NCBI GenBank assembly: GCA_934757275.1
Contig: CAKVLN010000003.1
Coordinates: forward strand, 124,001 to 188,000
DNA from: an uncultured Candidatus Melainabacteria bacterium
GTDB lineage: Bacteria > Cyanobacteriota > Vampirovibrionia > Gastranaerophilales > Gastranaerophilaceae
Direction of reading: 5' to 3'
Length of the DNA stretch: 64,000 nt
Positions 35,009 to 43,313 of this stretch are shown here, piece by piece. The first letter of the stretch is position 1; each line of letters opens with the position of its first letter. The notes below the pieces were generated by a model that made no database searches, was not told the DNA's origin, and worked only from the letters and a program-made list of their open reading frames with translations. The position numbers were made by a program, and so were the translations under genes.

Positions 35009-36688
35009 ATGACAAATTTATCACCATTACAAATCGAAAGATTGAAATACCAACCAAAATTACCTTCATCTTTGGCAAATGGTATTAACCACTTAGTTTC
35101 TCAAGAAGGTTCTGCAACTCAATCTGTTGCTAACCAAGAAGAAATTAAAGCATTATTCAAAAACACTTATGGAAAACCAACTGTAACTTTCCAAACTTCA
35201 ACAGAATCAACTCCTAGCGAAGTTAGAAATGTTGGTGTTATCTTATCTGGCGGTCAAGCTCCTGGCGGACACAACGTTATCGCTGGTTTATATGACGCTC
35301 TAAAACAAGCTAACTCAAACAACAACCTTTACGGTTTCTTAGGTGGCCCAAGCGGTATTATCGAAGGTAAATACGTAGAATTTAACGACGAATTTATCAA
35401 CGATTATAGAAACACTGGTGGCTTTGACATCATTGGTTCTGGTAGAACAAAATTGGAAACTGAAGAACAATTCAAATCAGCACTTGAAGTTTGCAAAAAT
35501 TTGAACATTTCTGCTGTTGTAATTATTGGTGGTGACGATTCAAACACTAACGCTGCATTACTTGCTGAATGGTTCGTTGCGAACAACGCTAACATTCAAG
35601 TAATCGGTTGCCCTAAAACAATTGATGGCGACTTGAAAAACGAACAAATCGAAATTTCATTTGGTTTTGATACTGCTACAAAAACTTATGGCGAACTTAT
35701 TGGTAACATTGAAAGAGATGCTAACTCTGCTAAAAAATACTGGCACTTTGTAAAAATCATGGGTAGAAGTGCTTCTCACGTTGCTTTGGAAGCTGCTCTT
35801 CAAACTCAACCAAACATTACTTTGATTTCAGAAGAAGTTGAACAAAAGAAAATGTCATTATCTTCAATCATTGATTATATGACAGACATCGTTGTTAGAC
35901 GTTCTGAAATGGGCAAAAACTTCGGTATCGCAGTTATCCCAGAAGGTTTAATTGAATTTGTTCCAGAATTGAAAACAATGATTGCTAACTTAAACGACAT
36001 TATGCCAACATTGGAAAAAGATTCTAAATACACATCTGGCTCTGATGCTGAAAAAATCGCTATCATTGAAAACACACTTTCAAGCGAAAATGCAAGCGTA
36101 TTCAAATCTTTACCAGCATTGATTAAATCTCAATTATTGATGGATAGAGATCCTCACGGTAACGTTCAAGTTTCAAAAATCGAAACTGAAAAACTTTTAA
36201 TCTCTATGATTGAAGAAAAATTAGCTGGTTTGAAGAAGGAAGGCAAATACTCTGGTAAATTCTCAACACAATCACACTTCTTCGGTTACGAAGGCAGATG
36301 TGCATTCCCTTCTAACTTTGATGCTGATTACTGCTACTCATTAGGTTTCAACGCTTTTGCATTAATCAACTTTGGTTTAACAGGTTACTTATCTTCAGTA
36401 AGAAATCTTACTGAACCAGCTAACGATTGGGTTGCAGGCGGTGTTCCACTTACTATGATGATGAATATGGAAAGAAGACACGGCGAAATGAAACCAGTTA
36501 TCAAGAAAGCATTGGTTGAACTTGACGGTCCTGTATTCAAGAAACTTGAAGCAAACAGAGAAGATTGGGCTATTAACGACAGATACTTGTTCCCAGGAGC
36601 TATCCAATACTTCGGACCTTCATCAGTTTGTGATATCACAACTGTAACATTGCAACTTGAAAGCGAAGCTAAATTAGCTAACGTTTAA
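35009..36688 (+). CDS. pfp: Pyrophosphate-dependent fructose-6-phosphate 1-phosphotransferase
   Basis: Reversible PPi-using phosphofructokinase, 559 aa (long, beta-subunit-like clade). The PPi-specific motif [15 protein letters not shown] (ATP enzymes have GGDGS) and [10 protein letters not shown], with the basic residue expected for PPi, are present; [11 protein letters not shown] opens the nucleotide site. The ATG at 35009 has AAGGA upstream. Codon choice is strikingly uniform, suggesting high expression. Central glycolytic enzyme; with AdhE it fits an energy-saving fermentation. Confidence 0.95.
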   Translation: MTNLSPLQIERLKYQPKLPSSLANGINHLVSQEGSATQSVANQEEIKALFKNTYGKPTVTFQTSTESTPSEVRNVGVILSGGQAPGGHNVIAGLYDALKQANSNNNLYGFLGGPSGIIEGKYVEFNDEFINDYRNTGGFDIIGSGRTKLETEEQFKSALEVCKNLNISAVVIIGGDDSNTNAALLAEWFVANNANIQVIGCPKTIDGDLKNEQIEISFGFDTATKTYGELIGNIERDANSAKKYWHFVKIMGRSASHVALEAALQTQPNITLISEEVEQKKMSLSSIIDYMTDIVVRRSEMGKNFGIAVIPEGLIEFVPELKTMIANLNDIMPTLEKDSKYTSGSDAEKIAIIENTLSSENASVFKSLPALIKSQLLMDRDPHGNVQVSKIETEKLLISMIEEKLAGLKKEGKYSGKFSTQSHFFGYEGRCAFPSNFDADYCYSLGFNAFALINFGLTGYLSSVRNLTEPANDWVAGGVPLTMMMNMERRHGEMKPVIKKALVELDGPVFKKLEANREDWAINDRYLFPGAIQYFGPSSVCDITTVTLQLESEAKLANV

Positions 36689-36712
36689 GCAATGAACTAA
36701 AATAAACAAAGG

Positions 36713-36746
36713 CAAGAATGCGTCGAGTTGGCGCATTCTTGTTTTT
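36713..36746 (+). terminator. pfp terminator
   Basis: CAAGAATGCG / CGCATTCTTG stem with a 9-nt loop and GTTTTTA tail. Confidence 0.88.
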
Positions 36747-36788
36747 ATTTTATAATAGGAAAAATATTAGTAATAAAAAGGAGGAAAT

Positions 36789-37628
36789 ATGTTAACAGGG
36801 CCGTTTTTAGATAGAAATTGGATTGGTGAAAACAAGGATTATGACAAATCAAATATAGTTATGTTAGGATTACCGTTTGACGGAACTGTTTCATATCGCC
36901 CAGGCTCACGCTTTGCGCCAGAACAAATTAGACTTGCAAGCTGGGGTTTAGAAGAATATTCACCATATTTTGACAAGCACTTAGAAGACTGCAACTTCCA
37001 CGACGCTGGCGATTTAGAATTTCCTCTTGGAAACACAGAAAAATCTCTAGACTTAATTGAGAAAAATGTTGAAGAAATCTATAAAGACGGCAAAAGAGTT
37101 TTCGGTATCGGCGGCGAACACTTAGTTACATTGCCAGAAATCAAAGCCGTTTCAAAGTTCTATGACAATTTGGCAATCGTTCATTTCGATGCGCACACAG
37201 ATTTGAGAGAAGAATACTTAGGCGAACCTCTTTCTCATTCTGCCGTAATAAGACATTCTGCTGACATCGTTGGGTTTGAAAACCTTAAACAAATCGGCAT
37301 TCGCTCTGGCATGAAAGAAGAATTTGAACTAATGAAAAGACACAATACTTTAATTCACGAGTACTCTGAACTTGATGGCTTTAAAGAGAAAAACATTTTC
37401 ATCACAGTAGACCTAGACGTTTTGGATACATCAATAATGCCTGGCACTGGAACCCCTGAAGTTGGCGGTCTAAATTTCAACGAACTTGTTGGTTGGTTTA
37501 AATATTTGTCAAAATTCAATATCATTGGTGCTGACGTTGTGGAACTTGCTCCAGATTATGATGCGAGTGGTGCGTCTACTGCCGTTGCGACAAAGGTCAT
37601 CAGAGAACTGTTGATGACAATGAATTAA
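36789..37628 (+). CDS. speB: Agmatinase
   Basis: Ureohydrolase of 279 aa that most likely splits agmatine to putrescine and urea. The binuclear Mn site is complete: GGEHLVTLP (His), HFDAHTDLRE (Asp-x-His-x-Asp) and VDLDVLD (two Asp), with PGTGTPEVGG as substrate loop. AAGGAGG precedes the ATG. The gene stands between two terminators and so is probably transcribed alone. Arginase or another ureohydrolase specificity is less likely. Confidence 0.93.
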   Translation: MLTGPFLDRNWIGENKDYDKSNIVMLGLPFDGTVSYRPGSRFAPEQIRLASWGLEEYSPYFDKHLEDCNFHDAGDLEFPLGNTEKSLDLIEKNVEEIYKDGKRVFGIGGEHLVTLPEIKAVSKFYDNLAIVHFDAHTDLREEYLGEPLSHSAVIRHSADIVGFENLKQIGIRSGMKEEFELMKRHNTLIHEYSELDGFKEKNIFITVDLDVLDTSIMPGTGTPEVGGLNFNELVGWFKYLSKFNIIGADVVELAPDYDASGASTAVATKVIRELLMTMN

Positions 37629-37645
37629 TTTATAAAGTTTAAATT

Positions 37646-37684
37646 AAAACGGTGCGCCAATTTTATAATTGGCGCACCGTTTTT
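37646..37684. terminator. Bidirectional terminator after speB
   Basis: Perfect AAAACGGTGCGCCAATT / AATTGGCGCACCGTTTT stem with a 4-nt loop between convergent genes. Confidence 0.92.
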
Positions 37685-37688
37685 AAAT

Positions 37689-38798
37689 TTAATTATAATC
37701 TCTTAATGGAGGTCTTGATGGGTCAAAATCGCCATACAAATTATTCTTTCTGGTCTTTTTAAGATTTACTGGCTGATACAAGCTTTCATCTTGCAATTTT
37801 ACAGGCTTTCTGTAATTTATATCTTGAATGCCAGTTTCTAATTGTTTTGAAGAATTTTGTACAGGTTCTGCCTTAACCTCCAATTGCTTTTGCAAAGATT
37901 TTTCTTTTGCTTTTTCAGCTCTTTCTTCCTTCATCTGGTTATATTTTGACTTTGTTTTTTCTTTGGTTTCATTAATTTTATCTTTTGTATCTGCAATTTT
38001 TGCATCTACTCGAGATTTAGCTACGGCATAGTCTTTACCGCCTTCTTTATGCCATCTTCTGTATTTTTTTGTAAACACATTGTCAAAATTGCCCATATCA
38101 TAATAAATTTGATTTGATTCTTTTGAATATGTTTCAGGTGGCAAAACTCTTTCTTGAACATTTTGTGCAATTTCTGGACAAAGCATTCTTGAATAATCTC
38201 TAATTTTTTGGAGTTGCTCAGTTTGTGGCGAAGGTCCACGAGTGATAATTCTATTTTCAACAACACTTATTGTCTTGTAGAAAGTATTTGACCATAAAAC
38301 CACATTTTTTTGTAAATCAATCAACACTGCATAAGTATTGATTTTATACGCAGGATCAACAACAGTCGCCCCTGGAATATTTATAAAATCCCAAAAAGTT
38401 CGTCTTAAAATATAGTTTTCTGAATCAATTGAAGAAGTTATTAGCAAAATATATCTTGATTGATTAGAAATTTTCTTCAATTGAGTATAATCCACGCTAT
38501 ATGAAGTTTTAAATTTGTTAGTAAGATTTCTCGCAGGAATCATATAAGAAGGATTGTTCTTTAAACGAGCACGTTCCTCACTAACCGTTGGCGATTTAAT
38601 ATAATCGGTTTGGTTGAGTAAATTAATAACCTCATTTGCAAAAAATTCAGAAGTTGCGTTGTATATATAAGAATCGACCGCAACATTATCTGTAACAATA
38701 TTATCTGGAATAACAAGCACCTTATACTGTTCCGCCATCGCAAACGGAGCAATAAAAATAACTATCCCAACCAATAATATTCTTAATAAATCTCTCAC
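37689..38798 (-). CDS. Exported protein of unknown function
   Basis: 369 aa. Signal peptide (1-22, ending AMA), then an alpha/beta domain starting YKVLVIPDNIV (25-235), a highly charged helical stretch rich in Lys/Glu (250-320) and a disordered tail. No family recognised; the first domain looks like periplasmic proteins with a beta-strand core. Start is GTG, 6 nt after TATAAT with a TTGGCA -35 at 17-bp spacing and no Shine-Dalgarno, an apparently leaderless mRNA. Confidence 0.65.
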   Translation of the reverse strand: MRDLLRILLVGIVIFIAPFAMAEQYKVLVIPDNIVTDNVAVDSYIYNATSEFFANEVINLLNQTDYIKSPTVSEERARLKNNPSYMIPARNLTNKFKTSYSVDYTQLKKISNQSRYILLITSSIDSENYILRRTFWDFINIPGATVVDPAYKINTYAVLIDLQKNVVLWSNTFYKTISVVENRIITRGPSPQTEQLQKIRDYSRMLCPEIAQNVQERVLPPETYSKESNQIYYDMGNFDNVFTKKYRRWHKEGGKDYAVAKSRVDAKIADTKDKINETKEKTKSKYNQMKEERAEKAKEKSLQKQLEVKAEPVQNSSKQLETGIQDINYRKPVKLQDESLYQPVNLKKTRKNNLYGDFDPSRPPLRDYN

Positions 38799-38804
38799 AA
38801 AAAG

Positions 38805-38833
38805 ATTATAGCATAGTTGAAGACAAATGCCAA
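38805..38833 (-). promoter_or_regulatory. Promoter of exported protein, leaderless type
   Basis: On the minus strand TTGGCA (38828-38833), 17-bp spacer, TATAAT (38805-38810); the GTG start follows 6 nt later. Confidence 0.75.
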
Positions 38834-38863
38834 CAATAGTAACAAGTTAGTAGATTTACTTTC

Positions 38864-38940
38864 CAGCCATTACGAGAAGCGAGAGCAACGAAGTAATCTA
38901 CAATTAGGTAAAGCAGCGTTTGTTGGGCTAAAAGCCCAAC
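38864..38940. repeat. REP-like intergenic repeats
   Basis: ATTACGAGAAGCGAGAGCAA (about 38871-38890) with ACGAAGTAATCT resembles a degenerate form of the widespread ATTGCGAG...CGAAGCAAT intergenic palindrome. Next to it GTTGGGCT-AAA-AGCCCAAC (38922-38940) repeats the hairpin at 30894-30910. Confidence 0.45.
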
Positions 38941-38943
38941 AAA

Positions 38944-38979
38944 AAAAATGTGGAGTCGCTTACGTTTCCCCACATTTTT
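38944..38979 (-). terminator. Terminator of the permease pair
   Basis: AAAAATGTGG / CCACATTTTT stem with an internal loop, just past the last permease stop codon on the minus strand. Confidence 0.75.
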
Positions 38980-38984
38980 CAAAT

Positions 38985-40520
38985 CTAATCAACTTTTTCT
39001 TCTCTGCGTTTAGCCTTATAACTATATAATGCATAAATTGCAACGCCTATCAGCAACCAGATTATAAAATACAGTGCAGAGGTTGCTTTTGCGCTAAATT
39101 TGCAATACATCAAGCCTAAGCAAGTCAAAACGCCCAATATTGGGAACCAAGGACAGAAAGGAACTTTAAATGGACGTTCTCTATTTGGTTCAGTCTTTCT
39201 CAAGATTAAAACTGCAATACAAATTATAATGAATGATGTGAATGTCCCGAAGTTACAAAGTTCTGCAGAGATATTCAAGTCCATAAACAAAGCGCACACA
39301 ATAACAATCAAACCTGATATCCAAGTTAAAATATGCGGTGTTTGGAATTTATCGTGAATTTTATTTAAAGATTTTGGCAAGAAATTGTCACGGCTCATTG
39401 CAAACAAAATTCTTGTCGTACCCAATTGATAAATCAAAAGAACAGAGGTTAAAGCACATAGCGCACCCATAGAAATTAAACCAGCATACCAATTTATACC
39501 AATATAGCGCATAGCGTGAGCCAAAGGTGCTTGCGTATCAATTGCATTAAGTGGCACAACACCTGTCAAAACCAAGGCTGCTAAGATATACAGAACAGTA
39601 CACAAAACAAGAGTTCCCATAATCGCAATCGGCAAATCTCTTTGAGGGTTCTTAGTTTCTTCTGCAGCAGTTGAAATTGCATCAAAACCAATATACGCAA
39701 AGAAGATTACGAATGCTCCAGTAAAAATACCCTCCAGACCATTTGGTGCAAATGGAGTCCAGTTCTCTGGTTTTACATAAAATGCACCAACAACAATAAA
39801 TGAAAGAATTATAAACATATTAACTCCAACCATTATTGTTGCAACTTTGGTTGATTCCTTAACGCCTTTAATCAATAAAATCGTCAAAATTAAAACAATC
39901 GCAATTGCTGGCAAATTCACTGCAATAGGGATTTCAAACCCCATTGGCAAATGAAGAAACGGCATTTTGTCATGAACATTCCAACCATATTTACTGCACA
40001 ACTCATACATTGTTCTATAATCGTTTCTAAGCCACAAAGGACAATTAACGACAAAGGCTGGTAAAATATGTTTAAAGCCTTTTAAGAACTGAACGAAATA
40101 TCCTGTCCAAGCACTCGCAACTGTAATATTGCCGATTGCATACTCTAGCATAAGTATCCAACCCACCATCCATGCCATAAATTCACCCATCGTTGCGTAT
40201 GTGTAAGTGTAAGCACTACCTGCAACTGGCATCATTGCGGCAATTTCTGAATAAGATAATGCAGAAAATACGCTTGCTATTGCAGCCAATGCCATTGAAA
40301 CAACAACCGCAGTTCCAGCACCAGCTCCATCTGCTGAACCAGCTATCGCACTTCCGATAATTGTAAAAATACCTGTACCAACTACTGCACCAATACCAAT
40401 TACAATTAAATCAAATACATTCAAGGTCTTTTTTAAACCCGAGTTTGAGCCCTCGTCAATTAATTCTTGAGGGCTTTTACATTTTAATAAATTACTTAAT
40501 AACGACTTCATCTTTTTCAA
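38985..40520 (-). CDS. APC-family amino acid permease (second of pair)
   Basis: Twelve-segment amino acid/cation symporter of the APC superfamily (CAT-like), 511 aa. GIGAVVGTGIFTI is the TM1 substrate-binding break; SYSEIAAMMPVAGSAYTYTY and FDAISTAAEETKNPQRDLP are family blocks. It is a close paralogue of the permease upstream, whose stop codon it overlaps by 29 nt, so the two are co-translated. Substrate is not visible. Confidence 0.92.
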   Translation of the reverse strand: MKKMKSLLSNLLKCKSPQELIDEGSNSGLKKTLNVFDLIVIGIGAVVGTGIFTIIGSAIAGSADGAGAGTAVVVSMALAAIASVFSALSYSEIAAMMPVAGSAYTYTYATMGEFMAWMVGWILMLEYAIGNITVASAWTGYFVQFLKGFKHILPAFVVNCPLWLRNDYRTMYELCSKYGWNVHDKMPFLHLPMGFEIPIAVNLPAIAIVLILTILLIKGVKESTKVATIMVGVNMFIILSFIVVGAFYVKPENWTPFAPNGLEGIFTGAFVIFFAYIGFDAISTAAEETKNPQRDLPIAIMGTLVLCTVLYILAALVLTGVVPLNAIDTQAPLAHAMRYIGINWYAGLISMGALCALTSVLLIYQLGTTRILFAMSRDNFLPKSLNKIHDKFQTPHILTWISGLIVIVCALFMDLNISAELCNFGTFTSFIIICIAVLILRKTEPNRERPFKVPFCPWFPILGVLTCLGLMYCKFSAKATSALYFIIWLLIGVAIYALYSYKAKRREEKVD

Positions 40521-42090
40521 TTATTTCTTTATTTTCTTCTACTAATATTTCAGCTTTTCTATTTTTCTTGTAACCATAAGAGGCATAAATCAACGCACCC
40601 ATAATTACCCAAACTATAAATAATTCTGTTGATAGTTTTGCAGACTCACCTTTTGCTACAACCATTGAATAAGCCATCAAACCACCGCAACATAGAATAC
40701 CGGCAAGTGGAAACCAAGGGCAGAAAGGAACTTTAAATGGACGTTCTCTATCTGGATCAACTTTTCGCAAAATTAAAATTGCAATACAAACTATAATAAA
40801 CGAAGTAAAAGTTCCAAAGTTACAAAGTGAAGCTGCTACGTTCAAATCTAGTAACAAAGTACCTAAAATACCAACAACACCAACTGTAATTGTCAAAATA
40901 TGAGGTGTGCCGAATTTTGGGTGAACCTTTTGGAACACTCGTGGTAAGAAATGGTCACGGCTCATTGCGAACAATACTCTTGTTGCAGCCATGTGCATTA
41001 CAAGCAGTACAGAAGTTAAACCAGCCAACGAACCTACTGAAATCAAGCCAGCAATCCAATTTTGGTGAACAACAGACATTGCAAACGCCATCGGAGCTTT
41101 GTAAATACCATCTGGAATAGCAACACCACTTGTTGGCTGCATGCCAGTTAGAACCAATGCTACCAACACATAAACTATAGTTGTCACAACTAATGAACCT
41201 AAAATACCAACTGGCAAGTCTTTTTGAGGGTTTTTACATTCTTCTGCTGCAGTAGCCAAGGCATCAAAACCAACATAAGCAAAGAAGATAATGAAAGCTC
41301 CCATAAAGATACCTTCAAAACCGTTTGGCGCAAATGGTGTCCAATTTTCTGGGCGAACATAAAAAGCACCCGCAATTACGAACAATGCAATTACGCCCAA
41401 CTTAACGACAACCATAATACCAGCCATTTTTGCAGAGTCTTTAGTACCCTTAACAAGAATTGCAGTAATTATTCCAATCATAATCATTGCAGGAAGATTT
41501 ATGCACAAAGGAATTGAACCAATATGAGGAATCATAGCATGTGCATCAATTCCTTGAGCAGAGTATGCACTAACTGCAGAGCGATAGTCATTAATCAACC
41601 ACAAAGGCGGGTTAACAAGCCAAGCTGGAAGAATGCTTGAAAAACCTTTTATAAATTGCATAAAGTGGTTAGTCCAAGCACAAGCAACCGCAATAAAACC
41701 AACGGCATACTCAAGCATTAAAATCCAACCAATAATCCATGCCGCAAATTCACCAAGAGTTGCAAAGGTATAAGTATAAGCACCACCTGCAATAGGAATC
41801 ATCGTTGCAAATTCACTATAACAAAGTGCTGAAAAGACACTCGCAATTGCCGCAATGACCATTGATATAATTAATGCAGGCCCAGCGCCAGGACTTGTTC
41901 CATCAGCGCTACCAGCGGCAGCAATACCAACAATCGCAAAAATTCCAGAGCCAATAATCGCTCCAACACCCAAAATGATTAAGTCCCATACTCCTAGAGT
42001 TTTTTCTAAACCGCCTTCAGCAGCTCCTGCCAAAGCGTCATCAGGGTTTTTGCGTGTAACCATTTTTGTTAATACTTGTTTCAGTGTCAT
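40492..42090 (-). CDS. APC-family amino acid permease (first of pair)
   Basis: 532-aa APC permease with the same blocks as its neighbour: GVGAIIGSGIFAIVG, CYSEFATMIPIAGGAYTYTF, FDALATAAEECKNPQKDLP. Twelve to thirteen membrane segments and a charged C-terminal tail. AAAGGT precedes the ATG. Tandem duplication is evident from residue-by-residue similarity; divergence suggests separate substrates or a heteromeric carrier. Confidence 0.92.
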   Translation of the reverse strand: MTLKQVLTKMVTRKNPDDALAGAAEGGLEKTLGVWDLIILGVGAIIGSGIFAIVGIAAAGSADGTSPGAGPALIISMVIAAIASVFSALCYSEFATMIPIAGGAYTYTFATLGEFAAWIIGWILMLEYAVGFIAVACAWTNHFMQFIKGFSSILPAWLVNPPLWLINDYRSAVSAYSAQGIDAHAMIPHIGSIPLCINLPAMIMIGIITAILVKGTKDSAKMAGIMVVVKLGVIALFVIAGAFYVRPENWTPFAPNGFEGIFMGAFIIFFAYVGFDALATAAEECKNPQKDLPVGILGSLVVTTIVYVLVALVLTGMQPTSGVAIPDGIYKAPMAFAMSVVHQNWIAGLISVGSLAGLTSVLLVMHMAATRVLFAMSRDHFLPRVFQKVHPKFGTPHILTITVGVVGILGTLLLDLNVAASLCNFGTFTSFIIVCIAILILRKVDPDRERPFKVPFCPWFPLAGILCCGGLMAYSMVVAKGESAKLSTELFIVWVIMGALIYASYGYKKNRKAEILVEENKEIIEKDEVVIK

Positions 42091-42182
42091 TCAGATACCT
42101 TTCATTTTTTCTTTTTAGTCGAAAGTGGAAAGTTGATGAATCTGAACTTTCCACTTTCTCAATTCAATGTTCAATTTGTTAT

Positions 42183-43064
42183 TTATTGACCAGCTTTCAA
42201 AAGTGGGAAACCGAGTTTTTCACGTTGCTTAACGTACAAGTTCGCAACCGCAGATGCCATAGTTCTGACTCTGTTAATGAAATTAATACGTTCATCTTTA
42301 CTGATTACACCTCTTGCATCAAGCAAGTTAAAAGTGTGTGAGCATTTAAGAACATAATCATAAGCAGGAAGAACAAGCTCTGCGTTTATACAATTATCCA
42401 CTTCTTTTTGGTAAGCGTCAAATAATTTGAACAATCTGTCTGCATCTGAATATTCAAAGTTATATTTTGATTGTTCAATTTCGTTTTGTAGGTAAATATC
42501 ACCATACTTTAATTTATTGTTCCACATAATATCAAAAACAGATTCCTTGTTTTGAATATACATGGCAATTCTTTCTAAACCATAAGTTATTTCCAACGCA
42601 ACAGGCTTAACTTCCAGACCACCAACTTGTTGGAAATATGTAAATTGAGTAATTTCCATACCATCTAACCATACTTCCCAGCCTACACCAGCAGCACCTA
42701 AAGTTGGAGATTCCCAGTTATCTTCTACAAATCTAACGTCATGCTTTGACAAATCAATTCCCATTGCCTCTAAGCTCTTCAAATAAAGTTCTTGAGCATT
42801 GTCTGGAGATGGTTTTAAGATAACTTGATATTGGAAATAATGTCCCAATCTGTTTGGGTTTTCACCGTATCTTGCATCAGTTGGACGTCTGCAAGGTTCT
42901 ACCATCGCAGTTGACCAAGGTTCTGGTCCTAAAGCTCTTAAAAAAGTTGCAGGGTTCATTGTTGAAGCCCCTTTTTCAATATCATACGGCTGTTGAATTA
43001 TACAACCATAATCAGACCAGTAACGTGATAAGTTTAGAATTAAATCTTGAAAATTTAGCGCCAT
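42183..43064 (-). CDS. glyQ: Glycyl-tRNA synthetase alpha subunit
   Basis: Catalytic alpha subunit of the tetrameric bacterial GlyRS, 293 aa. Diagnostic start [19 protein letters not shown], then [30 protein letters not shown] motif ([17 protein letters not shown]) and [18 protein letters not shown]. The beta subunit GlyS is not adjacent (permeases follow), so the pair is split. GAAGGA precedes the ATG. Confidence 0.97.
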   Translation of the reverse strand: MALNFQDLILNLSRYWSDYGCIIQQPYDIEKGASTMNPATFLRALGPEPWSTAMVEPCRRPTDARYGENPNRLGHYFQYQVILKPSPDNAQELYLKSLEAMGIDLSKHDVRFVEDNWESPTLGAAGVGWEVWLDGMEITQFTYFQQVGGLEVKPVALEITYGLERIAMYIQNKESVFDIMWNNKLKYGDIYLQNEIEQSKYNFEYSDADRLFKLFDAYQKEVDNCINAELVLPAYDYVLKCSHTFNLLDARGVISKDERINFINRVRTMASAVANLYVKQREKLGFPLLKAGQ

Positions 43065-43313
43065 TTTTCATTCCTTCTATTGTAAATTTTACACTTAATT
43101 ATACATGTAAAGTATTGAAATTAAAAGAGAAATCGAAAATTTTGTTAATTTTTGTAAATTTGAATAAAGCGCAAAATAAGTAAGTGATACGCACTTATAA
43201 CAACAATTTCGATTATATAGTGTAAATTTTTGTAACATTTATATGTAAAACATTAAAGTTTTAAAAATTTATGTCGATATATATGGAACAGAGATATTAA
43301 ATAAGGATATAAT

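Noticed and set aside
38817..39029. 70-codon plus-strand frame between the exported protein and permease genes
   Set aside because: It runs through REP-like repeats and a terminator hairpin; no coding character.
38985..42090. Frameshifted single permease
   Set aside because: Both frames are complete full-length APC proteins; the overlap is a tandem duplication, not a break.
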